The notes beneath the pieces are model-generated. The model did no database searches. It saw nothing but the letters and a program-made list of their open reading frames with translations, and was not told where the DNA came from. Position numbers and translations under genes: made by a program. This document shows, piece by piece, positions 22,242-33,596 of a stretch of 64,000 nt of DNA. The stretch lies in contig OW679202.1 of the NCBI GenBank assembly GCA_940337035.1, positions 45,525,763 through 45,589,762 on the forward strand, written 5' to 3'. The number at the start of each line of letters is the position of its first letter. Positions within the stretch are counted from its first letter, which is position 1. The DNA is from Agriotes lineatus (taxonomy: Eukaryota; Arthropoda; Insecta; Coleoptera; Elateridae).

Positions 22242-23347
22242 TCATTCTTGATTTTTTATATTGTGATTAACATTCATAAAGATGAATTTACCAAAGAAAC
22301 TTTTTAATATTATACCATGATTATTATTATTCATAAAAAAATAAACGAAATTGTAAGATGTACGTCGTAAAAGTGATTGTTGGGTTCTTAAAAGAATTTG
22401 TGGGTTATTTTGAATAGTAAATGCTGCCTGTTGGATTCTAAGACGTAATTCGCCCAAAGTGTGTAATTCCGTAGCATAAACTAACTGTTTCATGTGATCC
22501 GAGAGGTAAATGTCCATGGGAGTTAGGTCTGGAAAATACGGTGGCCATACTGAACCGCCTGTTCCAATCCATCTCCCCGGAAACTGTGCGTTAAGCCAAT
22601 TTCTTACGAGTAAGCTTGCATGAGTAGGTGTCCCATCGTGCTCGTACCACATTTCATGTCTGGTATTTAACGAGGCACCTTCCAGTAATACCGGCAAGAA
22701 TTCTATTGAAATATTCGTAATTTTTAGTATTCAAATTTTGTGGTAATTCAATTGGTCCAATTAGGCGATCACAATATTCACACTAAATGTTTGTCTCTGC
22801 CCATTCATAGAAATTATGAAAACTAGTAATTCCACCTTTCGTAAAGCAAGCCCCGCCAGTCCACAGAATATTAGCCAGGATATCTTCCTGCGTTTGAATC
22901 CAGTTACAAAATTTTAAACAAGCTTCTGCATCATTTCCCCGAGCTTGAACTCTTTGATAATGATATGGAAGGAAACGCTCCCTTCTTGTTGTTCTCCAAA
23001 CCTAATGAGTGACAAAGCACTTGGTGGAAGGGTGTACTTATTTCTGCATAATAAACCTAATTTCTGCATACTCCAGGACGCATAGAAATCCTCCGCCTTC
23101 TAATAAACTAAGAATTTGCTCCTCACTGTTTATGGGTATACGAACAATACGTTGGCCAGCCTCACGCCTTGGTTGGAATGTCCCGTGTTCTATTAACTGC
23201 TTCTATGATAGGGAAAACTTGACATGTAGGTAATTTTCTGGTAGGATATCTTCCTTTGTATTCTTCTTGCCGCTAAAGCATTGCCATCACACAAGCCATA
23301 CACATACACAATATCTGGGCATTCCTCGTTGCAAAATAATCTGGACA
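22242..23347 (-). pseudogene. mariner-like (HTH + DDE) transposase pseudogene
   Basis: From an ATG at 23345-23347 the minus strand gives SRLFCNEECPDIVYVYGLCD, GNALAARRIQRK, later the PYHYQRVQARGNDAEACLKF, CNWIQTQEDI, FTKGGITSFHNFYEWAE and LIGPIELPQNLN segments in shifting frames, and finally an intact 151-codon end with MWYEHDGTPTHASLLVRNWL, GRWIGTGGSVWPPYFPDLTP and MDIYLSDHMKQLVYATE. This is the common insect transposase with an N-terminal helix-turn-helix and a catalytic D...D...D/E domain (the HDG-P-H and PDLTP-D blocks are visible). Several frameshifts and stops before 22697 make it dead. The 3' flank from 22131 (ACAGGCTGTCTCGAAACGCA) resembles a terminus; no matching inverted end was seen beyond 23347. 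Confidence 0.8.
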
Positions 23348-24150
23348 TTGTAATTAGGGATGTTACCAAACTATTTTATATAACAGTTAACTATTTAACT
23401 TTTTAATACTTTGACAGTCAACACTGAAAACAATATTATTGTTTGTCAACAATAGCGTTCTTGTTATGGAAAAAATAGCATTCATGGCCTAGGTAATGTT
23501 GATCCTTCTTGCTAATAAAAAGTACGACGCCGATCCTCCAAAGGTGGATACCTTTAAAAGGTTGCTTCTACAGTACTAAGGAACATTTGTGCCAAGAATC
23601 AGGACTACATTATGCCTAGGCTGTTACTGCGATTGTGTAGTCCACTCTAGTATTTTGTACTAAATTCACAGTTAACGAATTGTAGCGGTGGAATTTTGAG
23701 ATGCTTGTGGTACTTGGATATAGCTGTGGGGAGCCCAGCTGGGTCCAGTACATTCAAATGGGTTTTATAATACTTTTGTATATCCAGAGCTTATTCTGTG
23801 CTTATAGTTGGGATTACCAACCAATTAACACATTTGGCCAAATTTATATTGTTGAATAACAAGATATTTCTTCTCGTTGAGGAAGTTGTTGCTTATTGAG
23901 AAATACTGGGAACAGGCATTTCTATGATATGGAGTTTGACCCATTTACTTTTGTACGTTAAATTTTTAGCCATTCTGCTGTTTTATTTAGGTAGAGCTGT
24001 ATTTAGGTTTCTTAAGGTTGTCTGATTTTCTGTTGGAAACCACGATTATTGAACAATATCGCTTTGACAATGTTTCTTAAGGTTGGCAAATCTTTGTATA
24101 GAGCAGATGTAAGTCTGACATGAGTTCACTCCCCTGTACAGTTGATTGGA
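23348..24150. other. No gene recognised (within receptor intron)
   Basis: This may include ORF1-like LINE debris on the minus strand near 23700-24100, but no zinc knuckle or other diagnostic motif is visible. Confidence 0.35.
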
Positions 24151-24154
24151 TTGA

Positions 24155-25640
24155 GTGAAGTACTGTTTGGGCTTCCGAATTTCTCGGAAAGCAATTCCTG
24201 TTGGCATGGCAGAATTTCAATACCTGGTAGTAATTTACCTACTTACTTTATCCTTTTTCTTTGACCGCATTAGTGTCGAAGTGATATGGTTCTTTACTGT
24301 ATCTCTTCGACAAATATTTTCTAACGTTTTTGATTTTGCCATCCTTCTAGTCTCTAGTCATTGGGTTCCATTTTTTCCAGGACTGCTGGCTACTACATCA
24401 TTCCAGGGCATCTGGCCTTCCGCTGCTTCCCTTTTCCGGTCAACTTTCCTTGGGAAAAGCCTTCCTAAACTTTTTTGTCATTCTTTCGTCTTCCATTCAC
24501 CACATATATCCCAACCAATTGAACATTTTTTGTTTTATTTGCGTAGTAATGGGGTATTTTCTTATACATTCATCACGTAATCTATCCCTTCGAGTTTTTC
24601 CCATTACCGCTTTTAATAATTTCATTTCGTTTGCTATCAGTTTCTTTTGTTGTCATTTTGTCAGGACACGTGCTTAGCTACGATATACTAATATTGGTAC
24701 AAAAATTGTGTTGTATGCTCTTAGCCTAGTTTTAGGTGTTATCTCTCGTATTCTTGTAATGGGACTGCTCAGGGCATAGTAGAGCTTATTGCTACTATAA
24801 TCCTTCTTTCTAATTCTGCGCTAACATCTCTCATACAGTTTATTAACACCCCTAAGTATTTGAGTGTTGACACTTACTCGATTACTTCGTTATTCGATGT
24901 AACGTTTCTTTGTGTTTATTTCCATGTTTCTTCTTGTCCTATATTGTTAGGTTCCTCCGCAATTTCTCTTCCGTTTTGGCTGAAATTACTATACTGCCTG
25001 AAGTAGCTAGTATACTTGTATTAATTGTTTTCATAACATGATATCCCCACTCATACTCATCCACTTTCTGTTTACACTCTTTTATTATTTGATCCAGCAA
25101 AATGATAAATAAAGACGGGCCTAGTGTAACCCCTCATCTAACCCCTAGTTGCATAGTAAATTCTTCTGACATTCAATTACAGGTTCCTACATAATTCCTA
25201 CAGCTTTTATACATACTTTTTACGGCATTTATTAATCCTTCGTCTATTTGTCTTTCCTTATTATTTCCCATGAGGTTTTCCTCGGTACCGGATATCTTCT
25301 TGTTTTGTTCGGTAGTTTATTGCGATAGTTGCTGAAGTGTGAAAATTAAATCTTGGGTGCGCCTTTCCTTTCTGAAACCACACTGTTCGATTTCTAGCCT
25401 TTATTCCACTATGTTCCTTAGTCTATCTTCCAAAATTCCTTCACATATATTGTTTGAGACACTAAGTAGGGATACAACACGATAATTTTTACATTTTTTG
25501 ATGTCTCTCGCTTTGAAGATGAGCAGTATCAATTTCCCAGTCCTTTGGTATTTTTTGCTTTGTCGTGCTTAATTCATAATTTTGTGTAATTGTCTTTTGC
25601 CGGCTTCTCCCATAAATTTAATCATTTCAGATGGTACCTG
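24155..25640 (-). pseudogene. Old RTE-type LINE remnant
   Basis: Minus-strand fragments in several frames keep RTE order: VWFQKGKAHPRFNFHTSATI, a LGPSLFIILLDQIIKECKQK segment after a damaged RQG box, IVISAKTEEKLRRNL (position of the lost ADD box), YALSSPITRIREITPKTRLR, AYNTIFVPILVYRS, and a C-terminal GKGKQRKARCPGMM-type basic piece. Stops and frameshifts occur every few dozen codons, so this is one of the oldest LINEs in the window. Boundaries are approximate. Plus-strand open stretches over it are shadows. Confidence 0.65.
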
Positions 25641-25980
25641 GTGGTACCCTTCTGCTTTGCCAAGTCTTATTTTAGTAATCTTTTTTCTAATTCTTCTAAG
25701 GTCATTTACAACTTACTTACTCCGTTATTTCTTGATCCTCCGGGTTTCCATTTAGGCGGTCCCAATAATTTTCATATTTTCTTAATACATTTTTCCTAGT
25801 AGTAAATATGAATAAAATGTTCTCTGATTTTGTACAATAAGCAATCTTTCCAATGCAGCAGCACTAGCAATATTTCTTTATTTCTAGGTCGTTTCTCATT
25901 TTCGTAGCCACTCGATGCCTTAGAGCCGAGTGTTGTTGCCTAAAATCGAACTGAAGTTTAGCTATTAGAACTATAGGTGG

Positions 25981-26250
25981 GTGAGCTGATGACCCCACGA
26001 GCAATGCTCGCCTATTAGGTGACCGGCCCGGGTTCGAATCCCGGCGACTCTAAAGTTTAAAAATCGTACGCTGCCTGGGTACCACGCTAACACCTGCGGT
26101 AGTCTTTAACCCCTAACAAGGAAACTCTCTTCCTCAGTTTCGATGGCAAGGCTAGCCACCTACCCGGTCTAAGGGTAAAGAGGGCTCATAGAACCACTTT
26201 GTGGTTAAAACAGGCCACTGGCCCTACAATAAGAGGAAGAAGAATAAGGT
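25981..26250 (+). repeat. tRNA-derived SINE with target-site duplication
   Basis: A tRNA-like head carries a perfect B box in GGGTTCGAATCCCGG and an upstream GTGAGCTGATGACC A-box-like region. A unique body (GCTGCCTGGGTACCACGC to GGCCACTGGCCC) and an AGGAAGAAGAATAAGG tail follow. The 10-bp repeat CTATAGGTGG lies on each side (25971-25980 and 26251-26260), so 270 bp were inserted. The AAG-rich tail resembles the 3' tails of RTE LINEs in this window, a plausible source of its reverse transcriptase. Confidence 0.8.
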
Positions 26251-26339
26251 CTATAGGTGGTGGTGTGATTTATTTTTAAAATACTCTTTTAAATATATTC
26301 GAGAGTATAGATACAACCGTAATGGAGTGATATGACGAG

Positions 26340-27600
26340 GCAAGTATTTTATTCTTTCCTGGTTTTTGGAATAACGATTATTTGAGCAATATTTAATTGT
26401 AGTGATAGATAACTCAGTCGCAATATAGATTTAAAGACCATCGTGGTCATTCTGATAGTGGCATCAGGCATCTTCTTGACAAGTTTGCCTGTGATCATAT
26501 CGAATTTTCGATCGAGTTTTATTTTGGTTGAGATATGTCTGCATGATGGAGAGTGCCTCCTTTTTAATTATCTTTTTAACTAGCAAGTCTATATGATGCG
26601 GTACATTAAGAAATTTGAGAATCTTCCTGTTCTGTCTGGCATTCTGTTGAGAGTTTTGAAAATATCTGTCCCAGGTATTCTGTAAACTTATTTATCTTCT
26701 CACTATCATCTCTTGCCCACTGTCCTGATGTTATTTTAATAGGCGAAGAATAGTCGGTAGCGTCAGTGGATTTAAGATCCTCCAGGTTCTCCCGTACTCT
26801 GCCAGGATTTCTGTGTGCATTGAGAAGTTTTCTCACAGTTCTGTTGTAGTTGCTTTTATAGCTGGTATTGCGAGTTGTTTGCCATGTTTCCTCAATTTGC
26901 GCCTTTTGTCAGTTGTTTCTTTGATAAACATTGGACAGGTCGTTTTTACTTCCTTTTACAATAAAGGAAGTATTGAATTCACCCCAAAAATTCGAAATTG
27001 AGTTTTCAACAGATCTTCACGTTTTAGAGCCCCTTGATCCCAAAAAACGTATTTTTTTTCATTGGTCTGTCTGTGTGTGTCTGTGAACAGAATATCTCAA
27101 AAACGGAAAGAGGTATGGCGTTGAAACTTCATATAGAAGTTTTGTGTACTCTGTAGATGCGACCGCAAACTTTTGAAGAAAATCGCATAACCGGAAGTAG
27201 GTGTTTACTCTTGTGATTTTTCAGTTTTTTTCGATTTCTTCAAAAACGGCTCAAACGATTTTTTTTAACTTTAAGTTTTTATTACATTTTTAATGTGTAT
27301 TGATGTGAGATAGGTTATTTTGTAACTTTTGAAAATGTTTGACAAATGCTTAAAAATTTAAAATCTAATTTTTGGCTAATTATAAGATCACTGTAAAAGG
27401 AAGTTGTGTGCATGCATAACACCAGATTTTTTACTTTTGTCTCGTGCTATTGGGGTAGATTTCCAGTTACTTCTTGTATCATCTGTGTTAAGTGATCAGT
27501 GTTGATATTTGTCTCTCTCCCATTCCTTACAGAAATTGGAGTTTGATTAATTTTCTAAAGTTATCCCAATCTGTTTTGTTGTTATACAGTGGAAGTGGGT
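26340..27600 (-). pseudogene. Jockey-type LINE remnant, interrupted by a MITE
   Basis: Minus-strand segments include QNRLGXLXKINQTPISV-like and INTDHLTQMIQEVTGNLPQ (27406-27600, end of the endonuclease side), RKLLNAHRNPGRVRENLEDL and GQWARDDSEKINKFTEYLGQ (26606-26836, the linker before the RT) and DMITGKLVKKMPDATIRM with LNIAQIIVIPKT (26340-26530, first RT blocks). The W(A/R)-D-EKA-F--YL-K-F linker is typical of Jockey-group ORF2. The frame is broken repeatedly and the RT core is absent. The segment 26948-27404 is a later insertion. Boundaries are approximate. Confidence 0.65.
26948..27404. mobile_element. TIR MITE in the Jockey remnant
   Basis: The 13-bp perfect inverted ends are ACTTCCTTTTACA (26948-26960) and TGTAAAAGGAAGT (27392-27404). 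The interior holds a TCTGTCTGTGTGTG run and AATATCTCAAAAACGGAAAG, a layout reminiscent of R1 (microsatellite beside a CAAAAAC motif) but with different sequence. No protein and no clear duplication are visible. Confidence 0.7.
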
Positions 27601-28440
27601 TCATACGTTTTCGAAATAAGTGTATTCGACTGTTTTCGTGTTGAGGAATTTTCTCGAAGTCAATCGTATTGCTTTTTTATATGTAGGAAACGGGATCGGA
27701 AAATTTACTAGCAATTTTTTTTTCGTGGCAGTGAAGGTCATAGGAAAGATAGACGCTCAGTGCTTTCATAATCTAATCTTTTGGTACATAAAATATATTT
27801 ATTTACACATTGTTCTGTTGTATACCGTTTGTTCATTAAGTTTCTTCTTCCATTAGCTCCCATGTGTAAAACATTTGACTCTTGCTCTAGACAACCGCTT
27901 TTCTCCTATCCTTTTCAAGCGAGCATGCCTTATTAATTGCCTTCCTTGTATAATATCGTTAGTAATCTCTTTTGTTGCCACTAGAGTTTCAGTATTTCGT
28001 TAGCTTCTCTTTCAATCCTAAATATTCGAGATGATTTTCGTAATATCCTCAGTCCTATTTTTTTATTGACAACCATGATTTTGCTACAATTTGTCTTGAG
28101 TGACAATAAGCAATAGAATCGAAAATAAAAAATGTCATAATAGGAGCTAACTCGTTGATTTTACTTTACTTAGCACATAACGTTGCGGTAGGTCTAGTAG
28201 GTCAAAACACTTGGGCCTCGGGAGTTAGGAGAATATTCCTGGCCAGAATATTGAGACTATAACTTCGACGGTTTTGATACATCACACTCGAGGCTTAAAT
28301 GTCTTCTTTCTTTGGTAGCGACTTTCAGTATGGGACATGACAAATGTTACGTAATGTTTTTTGCTAGAAGCACGGGATTGGTTGATAGTTGCTCAAAGCT
28401 TGATACTCTTAAGTTTAGATAGGTTTTGCAATCACCTTAC
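27601..28440. other. No gene recognised (within receptor intron)
   Basis: Probable LINE debris on the minus strand (short basic open stretches near 27880-28110) without a diagnostic motif. Confidence 0.35.
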
Positions 28441-29640
28441 AAGGGTTTGTTTCCCATCGATAAATAAGAACATTCTCCGGTACATATGACGTAATTGGAA
28501 ACGTTTTTTCCACATATGTTTGCACCACTCTAATTGCCTGCCTAAGTGGACTCAGTATTTAACTTCCCTTTTCAGATGCAGAGGAAAGTTATTTAATGAT
28601 GTAGCAGGGTCAGTTTCTCGTCTAAGGGTAAATATAATGTGGGTGTATTTGGCCCTATTCGTTGGTATGCCGCATCTTTTCAACTATTTTATTTAGATGA
28701 GTTGCAATAAGCGAGTAGTTATATTTAGATCTTGGTGTGAAGCCATTAAAGCTGTGTCATCAACGAATGTTGCTATTTTCATGTTGTTGGGCATGAGAAG
28801 GTCTGCTGTATACAGCAGGTATAGTATAAGACCTTGAAGCACGATTGATTGAATTGGAACCAGAACAGTGTATGCACCGTACCATATTTTACTAAGAAAT
28901 GCGTGTCTATTAGATAGGATATTAGCACTTTGTAAAACGGATAAGGACCGCAATGTTAAATCTCATCGAATGCTGCAAGATGTCAATGAATGCAGAAGAA
29001 CAATACCTATTGTTTTCCAGATCACTTTTAATTTTTTGGACTACTCGATGTATCTCTTCGTTGCATGTTGGTATCGAAACCCTCCCTAATACATACTTTG
29101 GTATGAGATTGCGTTCTTCTGTAATTGGTTTCTTTTCAAATACTGTAAGGTGTATTATTAGGAGATTGTTCGGTCGTTAAGATGCTGCACATAAGTTTTG
29201 TGTAAGAATGATCTGAACATTCCACTGTGATGGAAGGTATACTACTGTAAGAATAGTATTAAATAGAATGCTTGGCATTTTTAAACCTCTTGTGGTAGTA
29301 CGCTCAGTACTCTGCTAGTTAGCACATCATAACCTGTGGCTTCTTAGGGCTAAGGTTCTCTCTTCAGGCATTTTGAAGATTTTAATTGGGAGGTTTTTTG
29401 AACTGGGGTATTACGAAATGTAGAATGAGTTGCTGTTCCTCTGATGATGTTATCCTAGATAATGACCAAAATATGCGTTTTACCTTATCGTGATATTTCC
29501 TGGCCCAGTTACCATCATTTTTTTGAGGACGTTTAGTTTTTTTAAGACTTTCCACAGAGAATAGCCATTTCTTTTGACTGATCCTCAGCAAAATGTTCGC
29601 TCCGAGACGGAATTAATCTCATATCTTCTTCAAGTTTTCT
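28440..29640 (-). pseudogene. Jockey-type LINE reverse transcriptase remnant
   Basis: Reading down from 29640: ILLRISQKKWLFSVESLKKT, NDGNWARKYHDKVKRIF (the pre-RT linker), then a damaged RT domain ending in SIVLQGLILYLLYTADL and MKIATFVDDTALMASHQD, the catalytic box carrying VDD in place of the usual ADD, followed by a decayed C-terminus with WETNP. The order matches Jockey ORF2. It is related to, but a separate copy from, the piece at 26340-27600, because both contain the same linker. Many stops are present. Confidence 0.65.
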
Positions 29641-30590
29641 ACGTCGTCGAAACCCTGTTGTGGTTATTGGGAAGTGATCCAGATAGGACTGCTTGATTTA
29701 ATCCTGTTGCCTGTGAGCTCTAGTAAAACATTTTTTATACGAAGGGCACATTTATTTCGATTTCGAGACTTTTCAGAGAGTCGTTGCAGCACGTGTTGTA
29801 CTAGGGGACGCACTGTTACATAGTACTGGTAGCCATGGTAAGGATGTGGACTTCAGCGTGCCTAGGATTATCTTTATTGCCTGAATTAGTTGGACATCCA
29901 CTTTTTTAGTAAATTTTATTGCAAGTTCTCTATTGTGTGTCATATTCCAGATTTTTTTGATCTTGCATAAAATACATGCCCCTTCAAATATTCCTTTTCA
30001 AATTGCTCAATATTATTCTTTTCCAATAATAAATTGTACAGCGTTGTCGGAGTCATATATCCTCACTTTATGTAGATACTGTGTGAAAAAGTTGTGTAGA
30101 ATGCCACAATTGGGGCCAGTAAATCGTTCCGTTCATGGAAAATTCTGCCGAAGAAGTACTAATTGCCATCTGTGGTTTTCATCTTCTCATGTCTTAATGT
30201 AATTATCGTATCTTTGTGCCAAAGTAGGTGACCATGCAATATTTGATACACAACAATTAAATCATCTGTCTGACGTCTATTGGCCTCTTGGTCTATTGGT
30301 TTACCTAAGATTTGCATACGGTTCTCATATTTCACTTTACCATTGTTATTGCGTTTGTTGAATATTTTTGGGCAATTAGATATTCTTAAACCGGTATGGA
30401 TTCCATACAATTGCAGCAAACTCAAGTGCAAATCGAACACAAGTTTTGCATAAGCTTTTCTACTGCTGTGGAGATGACTGATGAAACTTTTTCGATAGAC
30501 CAACTTGATAACGAGATAGAAGGAGAAGACTTTGTTGTTGTAACTTACTGTATACTGATATTATCTAAAGTATAGCTGTGCCATGGTTTT
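29641..30590. other. No gene recognised (within receptor intron)
   Basis: A minus-strand open stretch of 114 codons at 30159-30503 has basic and hydrophobic patches but no family motif. It may belong to the LINE remnant on either side. Confidence 0.3.
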
Positions 30591-30599
30591 TTAACCATA

Positions 30600-31190
30600 T
30601 GTAGGATGTCTTATTTGGAAGCATCATCATTACTCAGCAGTATTCACTGCTGGAAAAGCCTTCCTCTAAACTGTTCACTGCTGGAAAAGCTTTCCTTTAA
30701 ACTGTTCCAGATATCTCCCAGTGCTTTATCTAGTTGTTGGGTGCGATGCGTATGTTATACTCTTAGTCATGACAGGTATTTCTTTAGTTTGGAAAATGTA
30801 CACATGCGCTATTCTGTCGCAGTCACTCTAAGCTTGTTTTCCGATTTTTCTATTAAAATCAATATTTATGCACCGTAGGTTACTACACGAATAACACCTT
30901 GTTCGTACACTTTTCCCGTAAGATAAAGGCATTCTTGAAGATATGTTGAAGCTTTCCAAATGCTACCCAAATGAGATACATGCTGTCCTGATATTTGTGT
31001 ATTGGTGTACTTGCTCTATTTACATCGTTTCCACTATTACATGTTCACTTAAAACAAGATTAGACATTAGTTTTGCCTTTGCACGTTCATGTGGGGGAAA
31101 TAGATGCAGCTGCTTATTTAAGATCAGTGGTCATTCGTATTATGTCTGACATTTTAGCCGCAATAAGGGCAATGTCATCAGTCTTCATTG
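30600..31190 (-). pseudogene. RTE-type LINE remnant
   Basis: The minus strand keeps the RT catalytic-box neighbourhood DIALIAAKMSDIIRMTTDLK near 31140-31190 and RTE-like C-terminal fragments further down. It is broken by many stops. The TTCACTGCTGGAAAAGC phrase is tandemly duplicated at about 30646-30690, a local slippage. Confidence 0.45.
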
Positions 31191-31970
31191 ATGTGAGTAC
31201 CTCGCGTAGCCCAAAAAAGCGGCATATTACAGTATATTACTTTTTAAACCTCTGCACTTTAAATGTGTCGGAAAAGTGTCCCCATGTGCATAACACAATT
31301 TGTAGCAACATAGGTTGGGAATATAACTTTGCCCTTCTTATGGTATTTCAAGTTTCAGAACTATTCCTGATAATATGGGGACACTTTGAAAAATCATGCC
31401 AATTTAGTTGTATGAGTTCTGAAGTGAATGTATTTTAAAAGTGATGAACCCTCTAGATTCTAGAAATTAGTTGTTCCTACAATTTGCTTAATATCTACAC
31501 ATGTCCCCTATGAGGGATGGGGCAAGTGTCGTTCTATGAATAGTGCAGCCCCACCTGGTCTTCCCGTGGCTATGGACCTGGTTAACAGGAAGGGTGTGGT
31601 AGTGAGATTTAAAACAAATTAGTATTTAAATATATTGCCATCAGCTACACGAGAAACATCACACTTTTGAACAATGAGCAGTTACTACACGTACTTTAAA
31701 AGAACACTTTAATTTCGAGTAGTCAAAACTAGAGTGAATGTGCTTGACAGTTAAAACTTCTTAGTGACATTTGCGATGTTTCAGGGAAATTTCACGCCCT
31801 AGTTTCCCATACTATTTAGCGGAGGTTATGTAAAAGTTTCAAGTAATTAAGTGTGGCAAAAGAAAGCTCGGCAGAGCGAAACGCACGCAACGCGACCAGA
31901 GATTATGTCACGCAACTTATTGCGGTTCCTGAATATGAAGTTGACTAATCACCTAACCAAGCAGACTTAC

Positions 31971-32114
31971 CAGCATTAACTTCTCATATTCCTCTTCTAT
32001 AACAGTTCCGTTGTAGTAGCGACGCTCCGCTTTCGTATCGGGAAAGTAGAAACCGAGGCGGCAAACGCACTTGTAGCTTCCCCTTCGAAAGCCCAAACCC
32101 GATACGGGCACACA
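31971..32114 (-). CDS. Class C GPCR (GPR158/GPR179-type), EGF-like stalk exon
   Basis: This is a 144-bp, phase-0 exon of 48 codons. The minus-strand acceptor is GTTTGTTTCAG and the donor is GTAAGT. It encodes CVPVSGLGFRRGSYKCVCRL, then GFYFPDTKAERRYYNGTVIE and EEYEKLML. The C-P--G-GF--G-Y-C-C--GFYFP pattern followed by (Y/F)NG-(V/I)IEEEYEK is the calcium-binding-EGF-like stalk between the extracellular cache domain and the cysteine cluster of GPR158-type receptors. It splices in frame to the exon at 21529-21729. The cache-domain exons and signal peptide should lie upstream, at higher coordinates, but I could not find them in the window. Confidence 0.85.
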
Positions 32115-33160
32115 CTGAAACAAACATCCGTTATGTATGTTTTCTTACATTTTACATCCTTTTATCAGGTTTCGACACGTTTATAAAGATGAATGGATGT
32201 GAGAATACGGGAACATTCGTGTAGAACCATACTTCGACTTTCTATCTCTACAAATTTATTCCGTATTTTTGGCGTTATGTTGAACTTCTGAATTCACCTA
32301 ATTACTTAGTATTCAAACCGGGAACTGCAGTTTCATCAGGGAATGAAATGTGTTTGCTCGTTGACTGTTTTAGAACGGACCTAACTACAGGCCTGTACGG
32401 GTTCGGCTAGCTCAATTTAGCAAATTTGGTTTACATAATTGTACTAAGTTGGGCCTAAAATTGCTACTAATTACTAATATTAATTTTAATCAAGTGTAAT
32501 CAGAACTGTGGCATGGTGGTGCGAGGCTGACCCTCAAGGGATAACCTCAGCGATGGAAGATGAGTAATTACATAAAACATGTTTAGCGATCTTTCCGACG
32601 TTTCAGCTAGATTTTACTATAAAATAATTTTGAACTTTTGATATTGCAGCTTCTGTAGATATGTCACGAAAATATAGACGCTTATCACACCCGATTTTGG
32701 GACCTGCTCAATCTGTGTTCAGTAGTCCCTGTAGTATTTCTACAGCTGTGTTAAATATATTAGAAGATCTAAAGTAATGGACCAAAAATTATTATTATAG
32801 AAATACACTTGCAGCAATAAATCGTAGTAAACTACTTGAAAAATTCTGCCATTGTGAGTTCTTTGATACTGCGATAAACTGATCCAACGGAACTGATGCT
32901 CTAAAGGTATATTGACAATACTCAGGATATTGTGTAGCTTGCGACGGCTTAACGTGCACTGTGGGGCATTGTTGGCTGCAAGCTTCTACACGCACCCGAG
33001 TTGTGTAACTATTGAGACCGTTTGACCGGCGCTCGTAGTACGTAAAATGTAAATTAATAGTTTGCCCAAATACAGTTTGTGGTTGAAGTATGTTATAATT
33101 AGCTAAGCGACTTAGTTATTAGAATTATTTCACATATTAACACTTCATATAGTATAAATA
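32115..33160 (-). other. Probable receptor intron, no element recognised
   Basis: A 66-codon minus-strand open stretch at 32795-32995 has no recognisable motif. The remainder is AT-rich. Confidence 0.35.
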
Positions 33161-33165
33161 GTTGG

Positions 33166-33250
33166 TTGCATAGCCGCATGCGCCAAGGACTGATTAAACA
33201 GTCTCGAGAGTTAAGCAACGTTAGCAGTGGTAGGTACTCGAACTGGTAGT
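33166..33250 (+). repeat. 5S-rRNA-like segment (SINE3-type or pseudogene)
   Basis: GAGAGTTAAGCAACGTTAGC followed by GGTAGGTACTCGAACTGG resembles the 5S internal control region (AAGTTAAGCAACGT...GGT-AGTACTTGGATGGG). Upstream bases give only a loose match to the 5S 5' half. It directly abuts the GC-rich palindrome at 33286. It could be a 5S-derived SINE head or an isolated 5S pseudogene. Confidence 0.45.
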
Positions 33251-33285
33251 AAAATCACAGCCAGTTATGCCTTGGTGGTGGAAGC

Positions 33286-33596
33286 CATTTATGCCAAATT
33301 TAGATTATTCACACTTAATGTTTTCCTAAATCCCAACGTAGACCCTTTCTCGCGCCCAAGTGTCTCGCGCCCAAGTGTCCCCGCGCCCAAACGGCCGCGC
33401 CCAAACGGGCGCACCCAGACGGCCGCGCCCAAACGGCCGCGTCCAAATGTCCTAGACCGCCGTCTGGGCGCGCCCGTTTGGGGGCGGCCGTTTGGGCGCG
33501 GGGACACTTGGGCGCGAGACACTTGGGCGCGAGAAAGGGTCTACGTTGGGATTTAGGAAAACATTAAGTGTGAATAATCTAAATTTGGCATAAATG
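33286..33596. repeat. 311-bp near-perfect palindrome with CGCGCCCAA word array
   Basis: The left arm runs from CATTTATGCC through TTCCTAAATCCCAACGTAG into repeated CTCGCGCCCAAGTGT and CCGCGCCCAAACGG words; the right arm is its near-exact complement ending GGCATAAATG. Arms are about 135-145 bp, with a short spacer around 33436-33465. The core is far richer in GC than anything else in the window. Both strands show open frames over it only because stop codons are scarce in GC-rich sequence. Confidence 0.85.

Larger units (their letters stand above)
21730..31970 (-). other. Receptor intron of 10,241 bp filled with mobile DNA
   Basis: It is delimited by the GTAAGT donor at 31970 and the TTGTTGCAG acceptor at 21730 (minus strand). 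It contains a mariner-like pseudogene, an RTE LINE remnant, a SINE, Jockey-type remnants, a TIR MITE and another RTE remnant. All coding relics in it lie on the minus strand. The 300 bp at each edge appear free of recognisable repeats. Confidence 0.75.

Noticed and set aside
25981..26060. Functional tRNA gene
   Set aside because: The B box is good, but a long non-tRNA body, tail and target-site duplication show a SINE.
33227..33556. Overlapping open frames on both strands (109 and 77 codons) over the GC-rich palindrome
   Set aside because: They exist because GC-rich words lack stop codons; the products are simple Arg/Pro/Gly repeats mirrored by the palindrome.
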